Below, piece by piece: positions 33,446-40,949 of a stretch of DNA of 44,226 nt. Where the stretch lies: assembly GCA_947645355.1 (NCBI GenBank), contig CANSCI010000011.1:1-44226 (forward strand), in the 5' to 3' direction. The position numbers and the translations under genes were made by a program. Position 1 is the stretch's first letter. Every line of letters starts with the position of its first letter. Below the pieces are notes generated by a model that saw nothing but the letters and a program-made list of their open reading frames with translations, searched no databases and was not told where the DNA came from. The DNA comes from an uncultured Dorea sp. Lineage in GTDB: Bacteria; Bacillota; Clostridia; Lachnospirales; Lachnospiraceae.

Positions 33446-33480
33446 TTAAGAAAAGCTTCTGTAACAGAAGCTTTTCTTAA
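33446..33480 (-). terminator. Intrinsic terminator downstream of flagellin
   Basis: A perfect 16-bp inverted repeat (33446-33461 and 33465-33480, loop TAA) begins 22 bp after the flagellin stop. The 3' arm carries its own T-run (CTTTTCTTAA) but only short Us follow, so termination may be incomplete and leave read-through into the glycosyltransferase operon. Confidence 0.8.
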
Positions 33481-33502
33481 ATAATTAATTTCGTTCTGAG
33501 AA

Positions 33503-34315
33503 TTACTGTAATAACTGAAGAACTCCCTGCGGAACCTGATTAGCCTGAGCAAGCATAGCCTGAGATGCCTGAACAAGAATGTTATTCTTGGTGTAAGCCA
33601 TCATCTCTTTTGCCATATCAGTATCACGAACACGGCTCTCAGCTGCTGTGATGTTCTCTGTCTGAGCACCTAAGTTGTTGATGGTGTGCTCTAATCTGTT
33701 CTGGATTGCTCCAAGGCTGCCTCTCATAGTAGAAACAGCGTCAATAGCTGAATTGATCGTAGAAATAGCTGCCTTCGCATTAGCTGCAGAGCTAACAGAT
33801 AAGCTGTTAATTGTAATTGAAGTCTGTGACAGAGCACCTACTGTTACAGAGATCTGGTTCTGAGAATCAGCTGTCTCACCAACCTGGAAGGTAACTGCTG
33901 TAGTTGTAAATACAGAGCTGCCGTTGAATTTGGATGTAGCACCGATTCTGTCGATCTCAGACCTTAATGCTGTGATCTCTTCCTGCATGGAAGTACGGTT
34001 TGTTGAGTTGTAAGTACCGTTTGCAGACTGAACTGCCAGTTCCATCATACGGTCTAACATAGAGTGAACCTCTGTAAGAGCACCCTCTGCTGTCTGTACA
34101 AGAGATACGCCGTCTTCTGCGTTCTTCTGAGCAGTCTCAAGACCTTTGATCTGAGCTCTCATCTTCTCGGAAATAGCAAGACCTGCTGCATCATCACCTG
34201 CACGGTTGATTCTGTAACCAGATGATAATTTCTCAAGGTTCTTTCCAACTGCTGAGTTATTGTTTGTTAAATTTCTGTGTGCGTTTAACGCTGTGATATT
34301 GTGTTGAATTCTCAT
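33503..34315 (-). CDS. hag: Flagellin
   Basis: This is the filament subunit, 270 aa, a short flagellin. The N-terminal D0/D1 block is MRIQHNITALNAHRNLTNNN, then GYRINRAGDDAAGLAISEKM. The C-terminal block is IESRVRDTDMAKEMMAYTKNNI-like (here AAESRVRDTDMAKEMM) ending QVPQGVLQLLQ. The central domain is small and Ser/Thr-rich, offering O-glycosylation sites. The ATG at 34313-34315 is chosen: AAGGAGG lies nine bases before it and MRIQHN is the flagellin start; the frame runs open further upstream only by chance. Sigma-28 promoter and CsrA-type leader hairpin lie upstream. It is the only flagellin in the window. Confidence 0.97.
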   Translation of the reverse strand: MRIQHNITALNAHRNLTNNNSAVGKNLEKLSSGYRINRAGDDAAGLAISEKMRAQIKGLETAQKNAEDGVSLVQTAEGALTEVHSMLDRMMELAVQSANGTYNSTNRTSMQEEITALRSEIDRIGATSKFNGSSVFTTTAVTFQVGETADSQNQISVTVGALSQTSITINSLSVSSAANAKAAISTINSAIDAVSTMRGSLGAIQNRLEHTINNLGAQTENITAAESRVRDTDMAKEMMAYTKNNILVQASQAMLAQANQVPQGVLQLLQ

Positions 34316-34341
34316 ACTATATTTCCTCCTTGAAATAGATT

Positions 34342-34362
34342 GCAGGAATATCCTTTTCCTGC
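34342..34362 (-). promoter_or_regulatory. CsrA-binding-type hairpin in the flagellin leader
   Basis: In the leader RNA a 7-bp stem GCAGGAA/TTCCTGC encloses the loop AAGGATA, so an AGGA sits in the loop, as CsrA prefers. A second GGA is the Shine-Dalgarno sequence AAGGAGG at 34325-34331, 10 nt downstream. This two-site layout resembles the Bacillus hag leader. CsrA and FliW genes are not in the window. Confidence 0.6.
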
Positions 34363-34475
34363 CGTTTTGGTTTTTGCGGAAGCTTTCTTGGATCTGTAAG
34401 TTCATGTTCCACATCTGCCGGCATTTGATCTGAAAACATATCACCCAAACCTTCAAAAACTTCTTTTCATGTATA

Positions 34476-34502
34476 TTATCGTATGTTTTTTCAGGAACTT
34501 AA
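34476..34502 (-). promoter_or_regulatory. Sigma-28 (FliA) promoter of flagellin
   Basis: On the minus strand TTAAGTTC (34495-34502), an 11-bp spacer and TACGATAA (34476-34483) match the sigma-28 consensus TAAAGTTT-N11-GCCGATAA with exact spacing. Transcription would begin near 34469 and leave a leader of about 150 nt. The -35 element lies only 17 bp past the stop of the glycosyltransferase gene upstream. Confidence 0.8.
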
Positions 34503-34518
34503 GAGTAAATTCTAAAAT

Positions 34519-35589
34519 TTATAATATTTTTTTCATCCGCTCCCCCGCAGGTGTGTATCCGGCATCCAGGGCACGCTGATAATAGTCCAGCGCTTTCTGT
34601 TTCAAACCATTCACCTCGAACCATACCCCCAGGTTATAAGCTGCTTTGAAGGACCCGTTTCCGTACACTCCCTGGTGCTTTGGAACCTCTCCGATCTCAA
34701 GGCACCTGAGATAAGACCTCTCAATCTCAGGCAGCAGATGCACATACCGCTGCACATCCGAGAAAATCATCTGCGTATAAAATGTTCCGCAGGCAAAATG
34801 AAAATCCGCATAAGGATCCAGCTTCCTTTTCTCCTGGCCGATCAGCTTCAGCCCCTCTTCATACTTCTGAAGCCGCAATAGATTATATAGATATGCTATT
34901 ACTCCCACCGTACGGTAACCCGTCCCTTTTTCCGGCACAAGACGGTAGAACTTTTCAAACCAGGGCTCTGCCTCATCATATCTCTTCATATTCCACAGAG
35001 TATATGCGATCTGATACAGTATGTAAGCGTCCTCCGGCGCATCCTCATGCTCCTCCTTCAGGATCTCGAGATTTCTTTCCCCCTTTCCGCCCTGCAGATA
35101 TCCGTCATGCTCAAATACCAGCGGCACGGGCCTGATCGGCAGCGTCCCTGCCACCTGCTCATGAACCCTTCCTTCAAAATGACTCCCTGCCGGCAGCAGC
35201 CTGGTTATAAACGCATTGCTCTTTGACACCTCTCCTGTATCTGCGGCAAAGCTGTCAAGCCTGTGGACGGCACCCACTGCCCCGCCCGTCTCCAGAAACT
35301 CTTTTATCACTTCCCTGGTTCCGGAAATAAGGTACTCATCTGCATCCAGGACAAGATTCCAGTCACAGGCCGACTGTCCGAGAGCAAAATTCCGGGCAGC
35401 GGAAAAATCCCCGCACCATTCAAACTCCGAAACATGGGCCCCGAACTGCCTTGCAATTTCCACCGTTCGGTCTGTGGAACCGGTGTCTGTAATATAGATC
35501 TCATCCACAAGATCTTTTACACATTCCAGGCATTTACCCAGACATCTTTCTTCATTTTTCACGATCATCACCAACGCCAGTGTCTTCAT
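34519..35589 (-). CDS. Family 2 glycosyltransferase with C-terminal TPR repeats
   Basis: This protein has 356 aa. The GT2 domain (residues 1-210) has ALVMIVKNEERCLGKCLE, TDTGSTDRTVEIARQFG, WCGDFSAARNFALGQS and the metal motif LDADEYL. TPR-type helices follow (AYTLWNMKRYDEAEPWFEKF, YNLGVWFEVNGLKQKALDYY). It lies directly upstream of flagellin, in the same orientation, and is a likely flagellin glycosyltransferase. GGAGG is present before the ATG. Its promoter shares a -10 with the divergent PilZ gene. Confidence 0.88.
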   Translation of the reverse strand: MKTLALVMIVKNEERCLGKCLECVKDLVDEIYITDTGSTDRTVEIARQFGAHVSEFEWCGDFSAARNFALGQSACDWNLVLDADEYLISGTREVIKEFLETGGAVGAVHRLDSFAADTGEVSKSNAFITRLLPAGSHFEGRVHEQVAGTLPIRPVPLVFEHDGYLQGGKGERNLEILKEEHEDAPEDAYILYQIAYTLWNMKRYDEAEPWFEKFYRLVPEKGTGYRTVGVIAYLYNLLRLQKYEEGLKLIGQEKRKLDPYADFHFACGTFYTQMIFSDVQRYVHLLPEIERSYLRCLEIGEVPKHQGVYGNGSFKAAYNLGVWFEVNGLKQKALDYYQRALDAGYTPAGERMKKIL

Positions 35590-35644
35590 TGCCGCCTCCT
35601 TTAAGTTTTTTCTGTATCATACTATAGATCCTGTTTAAATTCCA

Positions 35645-35673
35645 TTGACCTTTTTTACAATTCCGTCTATAAT
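35645..35673 (+). promoter_or_regulatory. Sigma-A promoter of the PilZ gene
   Basis: TTGACC (35645-35650), 17 bp, TATAAT (35668-35673), 42 bp before the ATG. This is a near-perfect housekeeping promoter. Confidence 0.75.
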
Positions 35674-35695
35674 TTTCTACATAAGTCAGTGACAA
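35667..35695 (-). promoter_or_regulatory. Candidate sigma-A promoter of the upstream glycosyltransferase
   Basis: On the minus strand TTGTCA (35690-35695), 17 bp, TTATAG (35667-35672). Its -10 occupies the same bases as the -10 of the plus-strand PilZ promoter (35668-35673), so polymerase could bind only one direction at a time. Confidence 0.5.
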
Positions 35696-35715
35696 ACTAT
35701 CAAGGAGGAATATAC

Positions 35716-36372
35716 ATGAACCCATTAGCAGATGCAAAGGATGGAACGCTTTATAGTCTGGATTCAACCCTTTTAATGCCGATCCGTTACACCAGCGACT
35801 CCGCAAAAACAGCAGTATTTATTTTCCCCGAGGAACCGCCGGCGGACTTTCCACGGCAGGTATTTCTGATGCCTAACGGAGAAGAATATGATTACTCGAC
35901 ATGGCTCTACACACTATCCGGCGAAGTAACCACCTATGAAGAGGAACCAGAAGAGACAGAGTCTGACGACGGTACCAAAGAACCGATCACCTGGTATCTT
36001 ATGAATGCCAGCACAAATGAAATGATCGACTCCCGCAATGACCTGAGGGTCTCCTTATCCTTTGATATTGATGCACAATTCAGCGCAAAGCCGACTTCAG
36101 CAACAATTACCGTCAAAGATATGAGTGCGGGAGGATTTATGTTTGCCTCAGAAGAAGACTGGGAAATAGGGACCACATTATCCTTCATATTTTCAGCCGG
36201 GAAGACACCTGCATACGTTGCTGCCATGATAAAGAAGATAAGACCTACGCGTTTTGAAAACCTGAAAGGGTACGGCTGCCAGTTCATCAATCTGACGCCG
36301 AGCGCGGAGGCAGCCGTCCGCAACTTTGTCTTCCAGGAAGAGGTTCTGCAAAGAAGGCGGCGCATCTATTAA
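35716..36372 (+). CDS. PilZ-domain protein, probable c-di-GMP receptor
   Basis: This protein has 218 aa. The C-terminal half is a PilZ domain: the RxxxR motif is in DSRNDLRVSLSF and the D-x-S-x-x-G motif in KDMSAGGFMF, both needed to bind cyclic di-GMP. The N-terminal about 100 residues are not recognised; they are not clearly the YcgR N-domain. An acidic stretch (EEEPEETESDDG) separates the parts. The start at 35716 is supported by AAGGAGG seven bases upstream; a frame opens earlier at 35689. Position in the motility locus suggests control of motor, export or glycosylation by c-di-GMP. That is inference. Confidence 0.82.
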   Translation: MNPLADAKDGTLYSLDSTLLMPIRYTSDSAKTAVFIFPEEPPADFPRQVFLMPNGEEYDYSTWLYTLSGEVTTYEEEPEETESDDGTKEPITWYLMNASTNEMIDSRNDLRVSLSFDIDAQFSAKPTSATITVKDMSAGGFMFASEEDWEIGTTLSFIFSAGKTPAYVAAMIKKIRPTRFENLKGYGCQFINLTPSAEAAVRNFVFQEEVLQRRRRIY

Positions 36373-36395
36373 TCCTGACACATGCAGTCAGATAT

Positions 36396-36443
36396 TAAGA
36401 GTCCGGGATGAATATGGCTGACCATATTCATCCCGGACTCTTA
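36396..36443. terminator. Bidirectional terminator between PilZ and flhX-type genes
   Basis: A 22-bp perfect stem with loop CTGA (36396-36417, 36422-36443) lies between two convergent genes. TTATTGATT follows on plus. Confidence 0.88.
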
Positions 36444-36486
36444 TTGATTCATGTATCAGCTGAAAGGACCGGCCGCGCCGCAGCGC

Positions 36487-36807
36487 CTACGGAGTCTGCT
36501 CCTCCTCCGGCTCTTCCTCCTCTGATTCCCTTGGCTCCTGAGGAACAAATTTCAAAAAATATGCATAAATATCTACCACCACCTGGTACAGCTCCTCCGG
36601 GATCTCCGTCCCGAGCTTCATCTGCGTCAGCACTGTTGCCAGAGAATTGTCCTCGTACACCGGAACCCCGTTGTCATTGGCTATCTCTACGATCTTTTCT
36701 GCCATATACCCGAGCCCGGACGCAACGATCACAGGTGCGGCATTATTTTTTTCGTCATATCTGAGTGCTACCGCTTTTTTATTCAGCAAATCATCATATT
36801 GTGACAT
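36487..36807 (-). CDS. Stand-alone FlhB C-terminal-domain protein (FlhX/YlqH type)
   Basis: This protein has 106 aa. The sequence KAVALRYDEKNNAAPVIVAS and KIVEIANDNGVPVYED aligns with the part of FlhB after its NPTH cleavage site (FAVALRYDIDHDNAPVLVAK in the FlhB of this window). It thus resembles the cleaved C-terminal fragment, without membrane helices or NPTH. The C-terminus is acidic (ESEEEEPEEEQTP). Such proteins can partly replace the FlhB C-terminus in Bacillus. It overlaps the preceding FliK-like gene by 14 bp, so the two are coupled. Confidence 0.88.
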   Translation of the reverse strand: MSQYDDLLNKKAVALRYDEKNNAAPVIVASGLGYMAEKIVEIANDNGVPVYEDNSLATVLTQMKLGTEIPEELYQVVVDIYAYFLKFVPQEPRESEEEEPEEEQTP

Positions 36808-38212
36808 TTACAGCATTTCTCCTTTCAAAGATCTTCGGGAAAGCCGCCGATACAGGTATGGATTCTTTCCCCTTCTCGACTGCCAGGTATTCAAGCTCTA
36901 CATCATTCTTTGACATAATCTCCGCGATCCCTTTCCTAATCTCCCCTTCATGCTGCGAAAGTGATTCCGGATAGCGGAGCATCATATCCATCTTTCCTTT
37001 TTCATAATACAGGATCATATCGAAAAATCCCACCTCTTTCATGTCGAACTTAAGCAGGATCTTCACGCCGCGCTCAGAAGAACCGGCATTGCCGGACTCC
37101 TCATCCGGATCCACCCACATCTCAGAAAATACAGGAACCCCGTTCAATATCAGCGGGAGCATCACATGCAGTACCGGCATATAGACGCTCTCATTAATCA
37201 GCATTCCGTTCATAATATTTAAAAAGGCCTCTCTGTTCTCAATTCCTGCCTCTCCCCTGACACCCGAGCGGATAATGCTCAGAAGCGAGTCCGCCCATTC
37301 TGCCTTCCCGGCTGCCCTGTCAAAATCAACATTCAACAGCATATCGCGGAACTCCTCGCCGTTCATCCCTGCAAACCGCTTCTGAAAGGCAGGGAAATCC
37401 ATCAGCTTCTGGAACGCCTGCGCCACGCTGTCCACATTGCCGTTTTCATATCTTGAAGTGTTAAGAGTCAGCAGGCTGATCAGATCCCTGATCGCACCCA
37501 GATCCCTCGTCTCCGAAACATATCTTCCGAGGAACGGTATGATCTGCTCTTTTAAAAGCTGGGTATTGGCCCTGTTATTTTCCATGCTGTATTCCAAAAG
37601 CTTAGAGGACAAACTCTGCAGCGCCTCCCGGTCATTCCGGAACATGTAGCCCTCCATCTCCTTAAGCTGCCCTTTTATATTTTCCAGCAGATGCTTCCCG
37701 GAGGACATATCATTATATTTTTTAAGGAAATCAAGGATGCTTTGCTTTAACTCTACAGTCGAAGCCTCCCCCATAACCTGCCTGAGCATATCAAAAAGAG
37801 GGCCCTGGAGACGATTCGCCCCGCTCATCTGGCTCTTCAGGAAGTCCTTCAGCTTATCCGGAGACATAGACAGCATATTAAGGAGCGCCTCAATCTCTGC
37901 CGCCGTCCCTTTGCTCACCCCCGCCTCAACCAGATTGCCCATACCGCTGAACAGCATCTTGCTCATGATCTCGCGAAGCTTCGGAATATTCTGCAGGGTT
38001 TGTACAAAATTCCCAAAATTTGATTCATAATGAATCCCCTGGCGCACCCCCTGTTCCTGCCCGGCCTGTGATCTGCCGTCCGGCCTTACCACTTTATCAG
38101 GCACAATAGGGTTTTTCACACTGAGATCTTCCGCCTTCTGTGACGGCGTCTGCTTTGACAGTGTATTGTCATATCCCGTTACAGGAGTCGTTACTTTTAA
38201 AATATTTGACAT
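36794..38212 (-). CDS. FliK-like protein upstream of the FlhX-type gene (YlqG-like position)
   Basis: This protein has 472 aa. The first 60 residues are low complexity with charged and Gln residues. The middle (about 60-330) is helical. The C-terminal 100 residues (KILLKFDMKEVGFFDMILYY, KGKMDMMLRYPESLSQHEGE) resemble a FliK-type C-terminal domain. It pairs with the FlhB-CC protein as ylqG pairs with ylqH in Bacillus. Function is not known; a regulatory counterpart of FliK-FlhB is inferred. Start MSNILKVTT is at 38210-38212. Confidence 0.65.
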   Translation of the reverse strand: MSNILKVTTPVTGYDNTLSKQTPSQKAEDLSVKNPIVPDKVVRPDGRSQAGQEQGVRQGIHYESNFGNFVQTLQNIPKLREIMSKMLFSGMGNLVEAGVSKGTAAEIEALLNMLSMSPDKLKDFLKSQMSGANRLQGPLFDMLRQVMGEASTVELKQSILDFLKKYNDMSSGKHLLENIKGQLKEMEGYMFRNDREALQSLSSKLLEYSMENNRANTQLLKEQIIPFLGRYVSETRDLGAIRDLISLLTLNTSRYENGNVDSVAQAFQKLMDFPAFQKRFAGMNGEEFRDMLLNVDFDRAAGKAEWADSLLSIIRSGVRGEAGIENREAFLNIMNGMLINESVYMPVLHVMLPLILNGVPVFSEMWVDPDEESGNAGSSERGVKILLKFDMKEVGFFDMILYYEKGKMDMMLRYPESLSQHEGEIRKGIAEIMSKNDVELEYLAVEKGKESIPVSAAFPKIFERRNAVNVTI

Positions 38213-38234
38213 TTTTTCACCTACTCTATATTTT
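38206..38234 (+). promoter_or_regulatory. Candidate sigma-A promoter of the cheA operon
   Basis: TTGACA (38206-38211), 17 bp, TATTTT (38229-38234). The -35 overlaps the start codon of the divergent gene. GTCGATAT (38267-38274) nearer to cheA looks like a sigma-28 -10 but has no matching -35. Confidence 0.4.
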
Positions 38235-38306
38235 TCTCTTATCTTATTCTACTATACTGTCGATATTAATACTATATAAACATTTAGATAAGGCGGTGCT
38301 AATATT

Positions 38307-40409
38307 ATGGATAACATGCTTGAAATGTATCTTTATGAAACAAACACTCTGTTAGAACAGTTGGATGAACTTTTAATAGAAGCAGAAAAAAATGCGGATT
38401 TCACAACAAACGACGTTAATGAAATCTTCCGTATCATGCATACTATCAAGGGTTCCTCCGCTATGATGGAGTTCTCTACACTGATGGAAATTGCCCATCA
38501 CATAGAAGACTTGTTCTTCTATATCCGGGAAAACGGATTAGATTCTATGAACGAATCCCACAAAAGTGATCTGTTCAATCTCATGTTCCAATCTACAGAT
38601 GCCCTTCGTTCCGAAGTTGAAAAAATCGAAAATGATGAGCCTCTTAGTACAGATATCGGCCATGTTATAACAGATATTAATAGTTTTTTGGAAAAAATCA
38701 GCGGTACTCCGGCGGACAGCGGCAAGGGTTCCTCTAAAAAGGAAGCCTCCCCTGCAAAAGATGCATCCGCTGACGGAGCCTCCATCGAAGCACTCAATCA
38801 AAAGATTTCCGGCTGCCCGGAAAGCAGCATGCCATACTTTATCCGTATGCATTTCGACCAGGGATGCGGTATGGAGAGTCTGCGTGCTTTTATGGTTGTT
38901 ACCGCCCTGAAGGACCGGGATCTGCATTTTGAATTTTACCCTGAAGATGTAGAGACCAACTCGGACACATCAGACATCATTATTGAAAATGGATTTTATG
39001 TTGGACTTTCCTCCAGTGAAGACGTGGACAAAGCGCTCCCCGCCATCCAGGAACAGAATAGTATAGAGACCTATGAAGTGATCGAGAACGCCCAGACGGC
39101 ACAGGCTGAGAGTAAACCGGCAGAAGACAAGCCGGCGGATGCAGCAAAGCCGGCATCTGCCGAATCACCTGCTTCCACATCCGGCGCTGCCCCTGCCGCT
39201 GCCGGACACAATTCCCCGGTAAAGCAGAGTCTGATCAGCGTAAACCTTTCTAAACTTGACAACCTCGTGGCTCTTGTAGGGGAGATTGTTATTACGGAAT
39301 CCATGGTTACCTCTTCTCCGGACCTGCAGAACTTAAAGCTCGATAATTTCCTGAAATCTGCCCGCCAGCTCAGGAAGCTTACGGATGACCTTCAGGATAT
39401 CGCAATGTCACTTCGAATGGTGCCGGTATCCGGAACCTTCCAGAAGATGAACCGTATCGTCCGCGACATGAAGAAAAAGCTCAACAAAGATGTCCGCCTT
39501 ACTATAATAGGAGAAAATACAGAAGTAGATAAAACAATCGTGGACAGCATCGGGGATCCGATCATGCACATTGTCCGCAATTCCATGGATCACGGAATCG
39601 AAGAAGACGTTAATGACCGTATTGCTGCAGGCAAAAATCCTCAGGCAGAGATTATCCTGTCCGCCGCACATACCGGAAGTGAAGTTATCATTTCTGTCAG
39701 TGACGACGGACGCGGCATGGATACGGAGGCAATTCTTGCCAAAGCTGAACGCAACGGCATCCTCACCAAGCCTGCCAGCGAATATACGAAAAAGGAAATC
39801 CTCGCTCTCCTGATGGTTCCGGGCTTCTCAACAAATGAAACTGTAACGGAATTTTCCGGCCGCGGTGTGGGAATGGACGTTGTGAAGAAGAATGTAGAAT
39901 CCGTAGGAGGCACGATCTCCATTACAAGCGAATTCGGAAAAGGAAGCTGCACTACCCTCAAGATCCCGCTTACAATGGCTATCGTAGACGGAATGGAGGT
40001 TTCTGTCGGAAAATCTATGTTCACAATTCCGATCGCCAACATCCGCCAGTCCTTTAAAGCTAAGAGAGACGATGTAATCCTTGACGCAAGCGGCAATGAG
40101 ATCATCAAATGCATGAACGAATTCTATCCAATTATTCGTGTGCATAATTTGTATAATATTGAAGCAAAAAGCACCAACATTGAAGACGGTGTCCTGATCT
40201 GGGTGGAAACGAACGACAAATCCTACTGCCTGTTCGTCGACGAACTACTCGGGGAACAGCAGGTTGTTGTTAAGCCGCTGCCTACATTCCTGAGCAACTT
40301 CAACATTAAAGATTACGGCATCAGCGGATGTACTATTCTGGGCGACGGTAATATCAGCATTATCCTGGATGTCCAGAATTTATACGGTGCAACACACCAT
40401 CAATATTAA
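38307..40409 (+). CDS. cheA: Chemotaxis histidine kinase CheA
   Basis: CheA is the central kinase that phosphorylates CheY and CheB. It has 700 aa. The P1 phosphotransfer domain has His45 (IMHTIKGSSAMMEF). P2 is around 160-265, followed by an Ala/Pro/Ser/Lys-rich linker (about 265-305). P3 dimerisation begins at ISVNLSKLDNLVALVGEIVI. The P4 ATP site has HIVRNSMDHGIE, VSDDGRGMD and FSGRGVGMDVVKKN. The P5 CheW-like domain forms the C-terminus. All key residues are present. It is first in cheA-cheW-cheR-cheB. Confidence 0.97.
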   Translation: MDNMLEMYLYETNTLLEQLDELLIEAEKNADFTTNDVNEIFRIMHTIKGSSAMMEFSTLMEIAHHIEDLFFYIRENGLDSMNESHKSDLFNLMFQSTDALRSEVEKIENDEPLSTDIGHVITDINSFLEKISGTPADSGKGSSKKEASPAKDASADGASIEALNQKISGCPESSMPYFIRMHFDQGCGMESLRAFMVVTALKDRDLHFEFYPEDVETNSDTSDIIIENGFYVGLSSSEDVDKALPAIQEQNSIETYEVIENAQTAQAESKPAEDKPADAAKPASAESPASTSGAAPAAAGHNSPVKQSLISVNLSKLDNLVALVGEIVITESMVTSSPDLQNLKLDNFLKSARQLRKLTDDLQDIAMSLRMVPVSGTFQKMNRIVRDMKKKLNKDVRLTIIGENTEVDKTIVDSIGDPIMHIVRNSMDHGIEEDVNDRIAAGKNPQAEIILSAAHTGSEVIISVSDDGRGMDTEAILAKAERNGILTKPASEYTKKEILALLMVPGFSTNETVTEFSGRGVGMDVVKKNVESVGGTISITSEFGKGSCTTLKIPLTMAIVDGMEVSVGKSMFTIPIANIRQSFKAKRDDVILDASGNEIIKCMNEFYPIIRVHNLYNIEAKSTNIEDGVLIWVETNDKSYCLFVDELLGEQQVVVKPLPTFLSNFNIKDYGISGCTILGDGNISIILDVQNLYGATHHQY

Positions 40410-40438
40410 ATCGTACAGAGAATCGGAGGAATAGAGAT

Positions 40439-40921
40439 ATGCCAGTAGCAACAAATGAAAATACAACACTCGAACAAAATGAAGATGCTTTAGAAAATGC
40501 TGTTTCTACAGAGCGCTTCCTTACATTTACATCGGATGGCCTGACCATTGGTGTAAGTACAAACTATGTAACAGAGATTATTACAAACCATGTAATCACC
40601 GTGCTGCCTCTTGTACCGGATTATGTCAAGGGAATCATTAATCTGAGAGGGCAGATTATTCCAATCATTGATATCCGTCTGCGTATGGGAAAACCGGAGA
40701 TTGAATATACCAGCACAACCTGCATTATTGTGCTGAACATCAACTCTACCAATATCGGCATTGTCGTAGACGCGGTACAACAGGTTGTAGATATCGATCA
40801 GAGCAAGATCTCTGCTGTCCCGGTAGAGAATCAGCAGGAATTAATTAATGGAATGATCTCACATGGAGGGCGTTCCGTTATCCTGTTCTTAGACTGTGAA
40901 CAGTTGATTCAGGCATACTAA
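40439..40921 (+). CDS. cheW: Chemotaxis coupling protein CheW
   Basis: CheW links receptors to CheA. It has 160 aa with a single CheW domain from about residue 22: RFLTFTSDGLTIGVSTNYVT, then PDYVKGIINLRGQIIPIID, LRMGKPE and GIVVDAVQQVVDI. About 20 extra residues precede the domain. It is 29 bp after cheA with a GGAGG site. Confidence 0.95.
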   Translation: MPVATNENTTLEQNEDALENAVSTERFLTFTSDGLTIGVSTNYVTEIITNHVITVLPLVPDYVKGIINLRGQIIPIIDIRLRMGKPEIEYTSTTCIIVLNINSTNIGIVVDAVQQVVDIDQSKISAVPVENQQELINGMISHGGRSVILFLDCEQLIQAY

Positions 40922-40949
40922 TCATAACGTCATAAAGGAGTTTTAAGAA

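Noticed and set aside
34316-34456. Open reading frame extending flagellin upstream by 47 codons from a TTG
   Set aside because: It has no ribosome site, its composition is unlike flagellin N-termini, and the ATG at 34313-34315 has an ideal site and family start. An open frame of this length occurs by chance about one time in ten.
38213-38306. Sigma-28 promoter before cheA (GTCGATAT)
   Set aside because: The -10 is similar, but no TAAA-type -35 stands at the required distance; kept only as a remark in the sigma-A entry.
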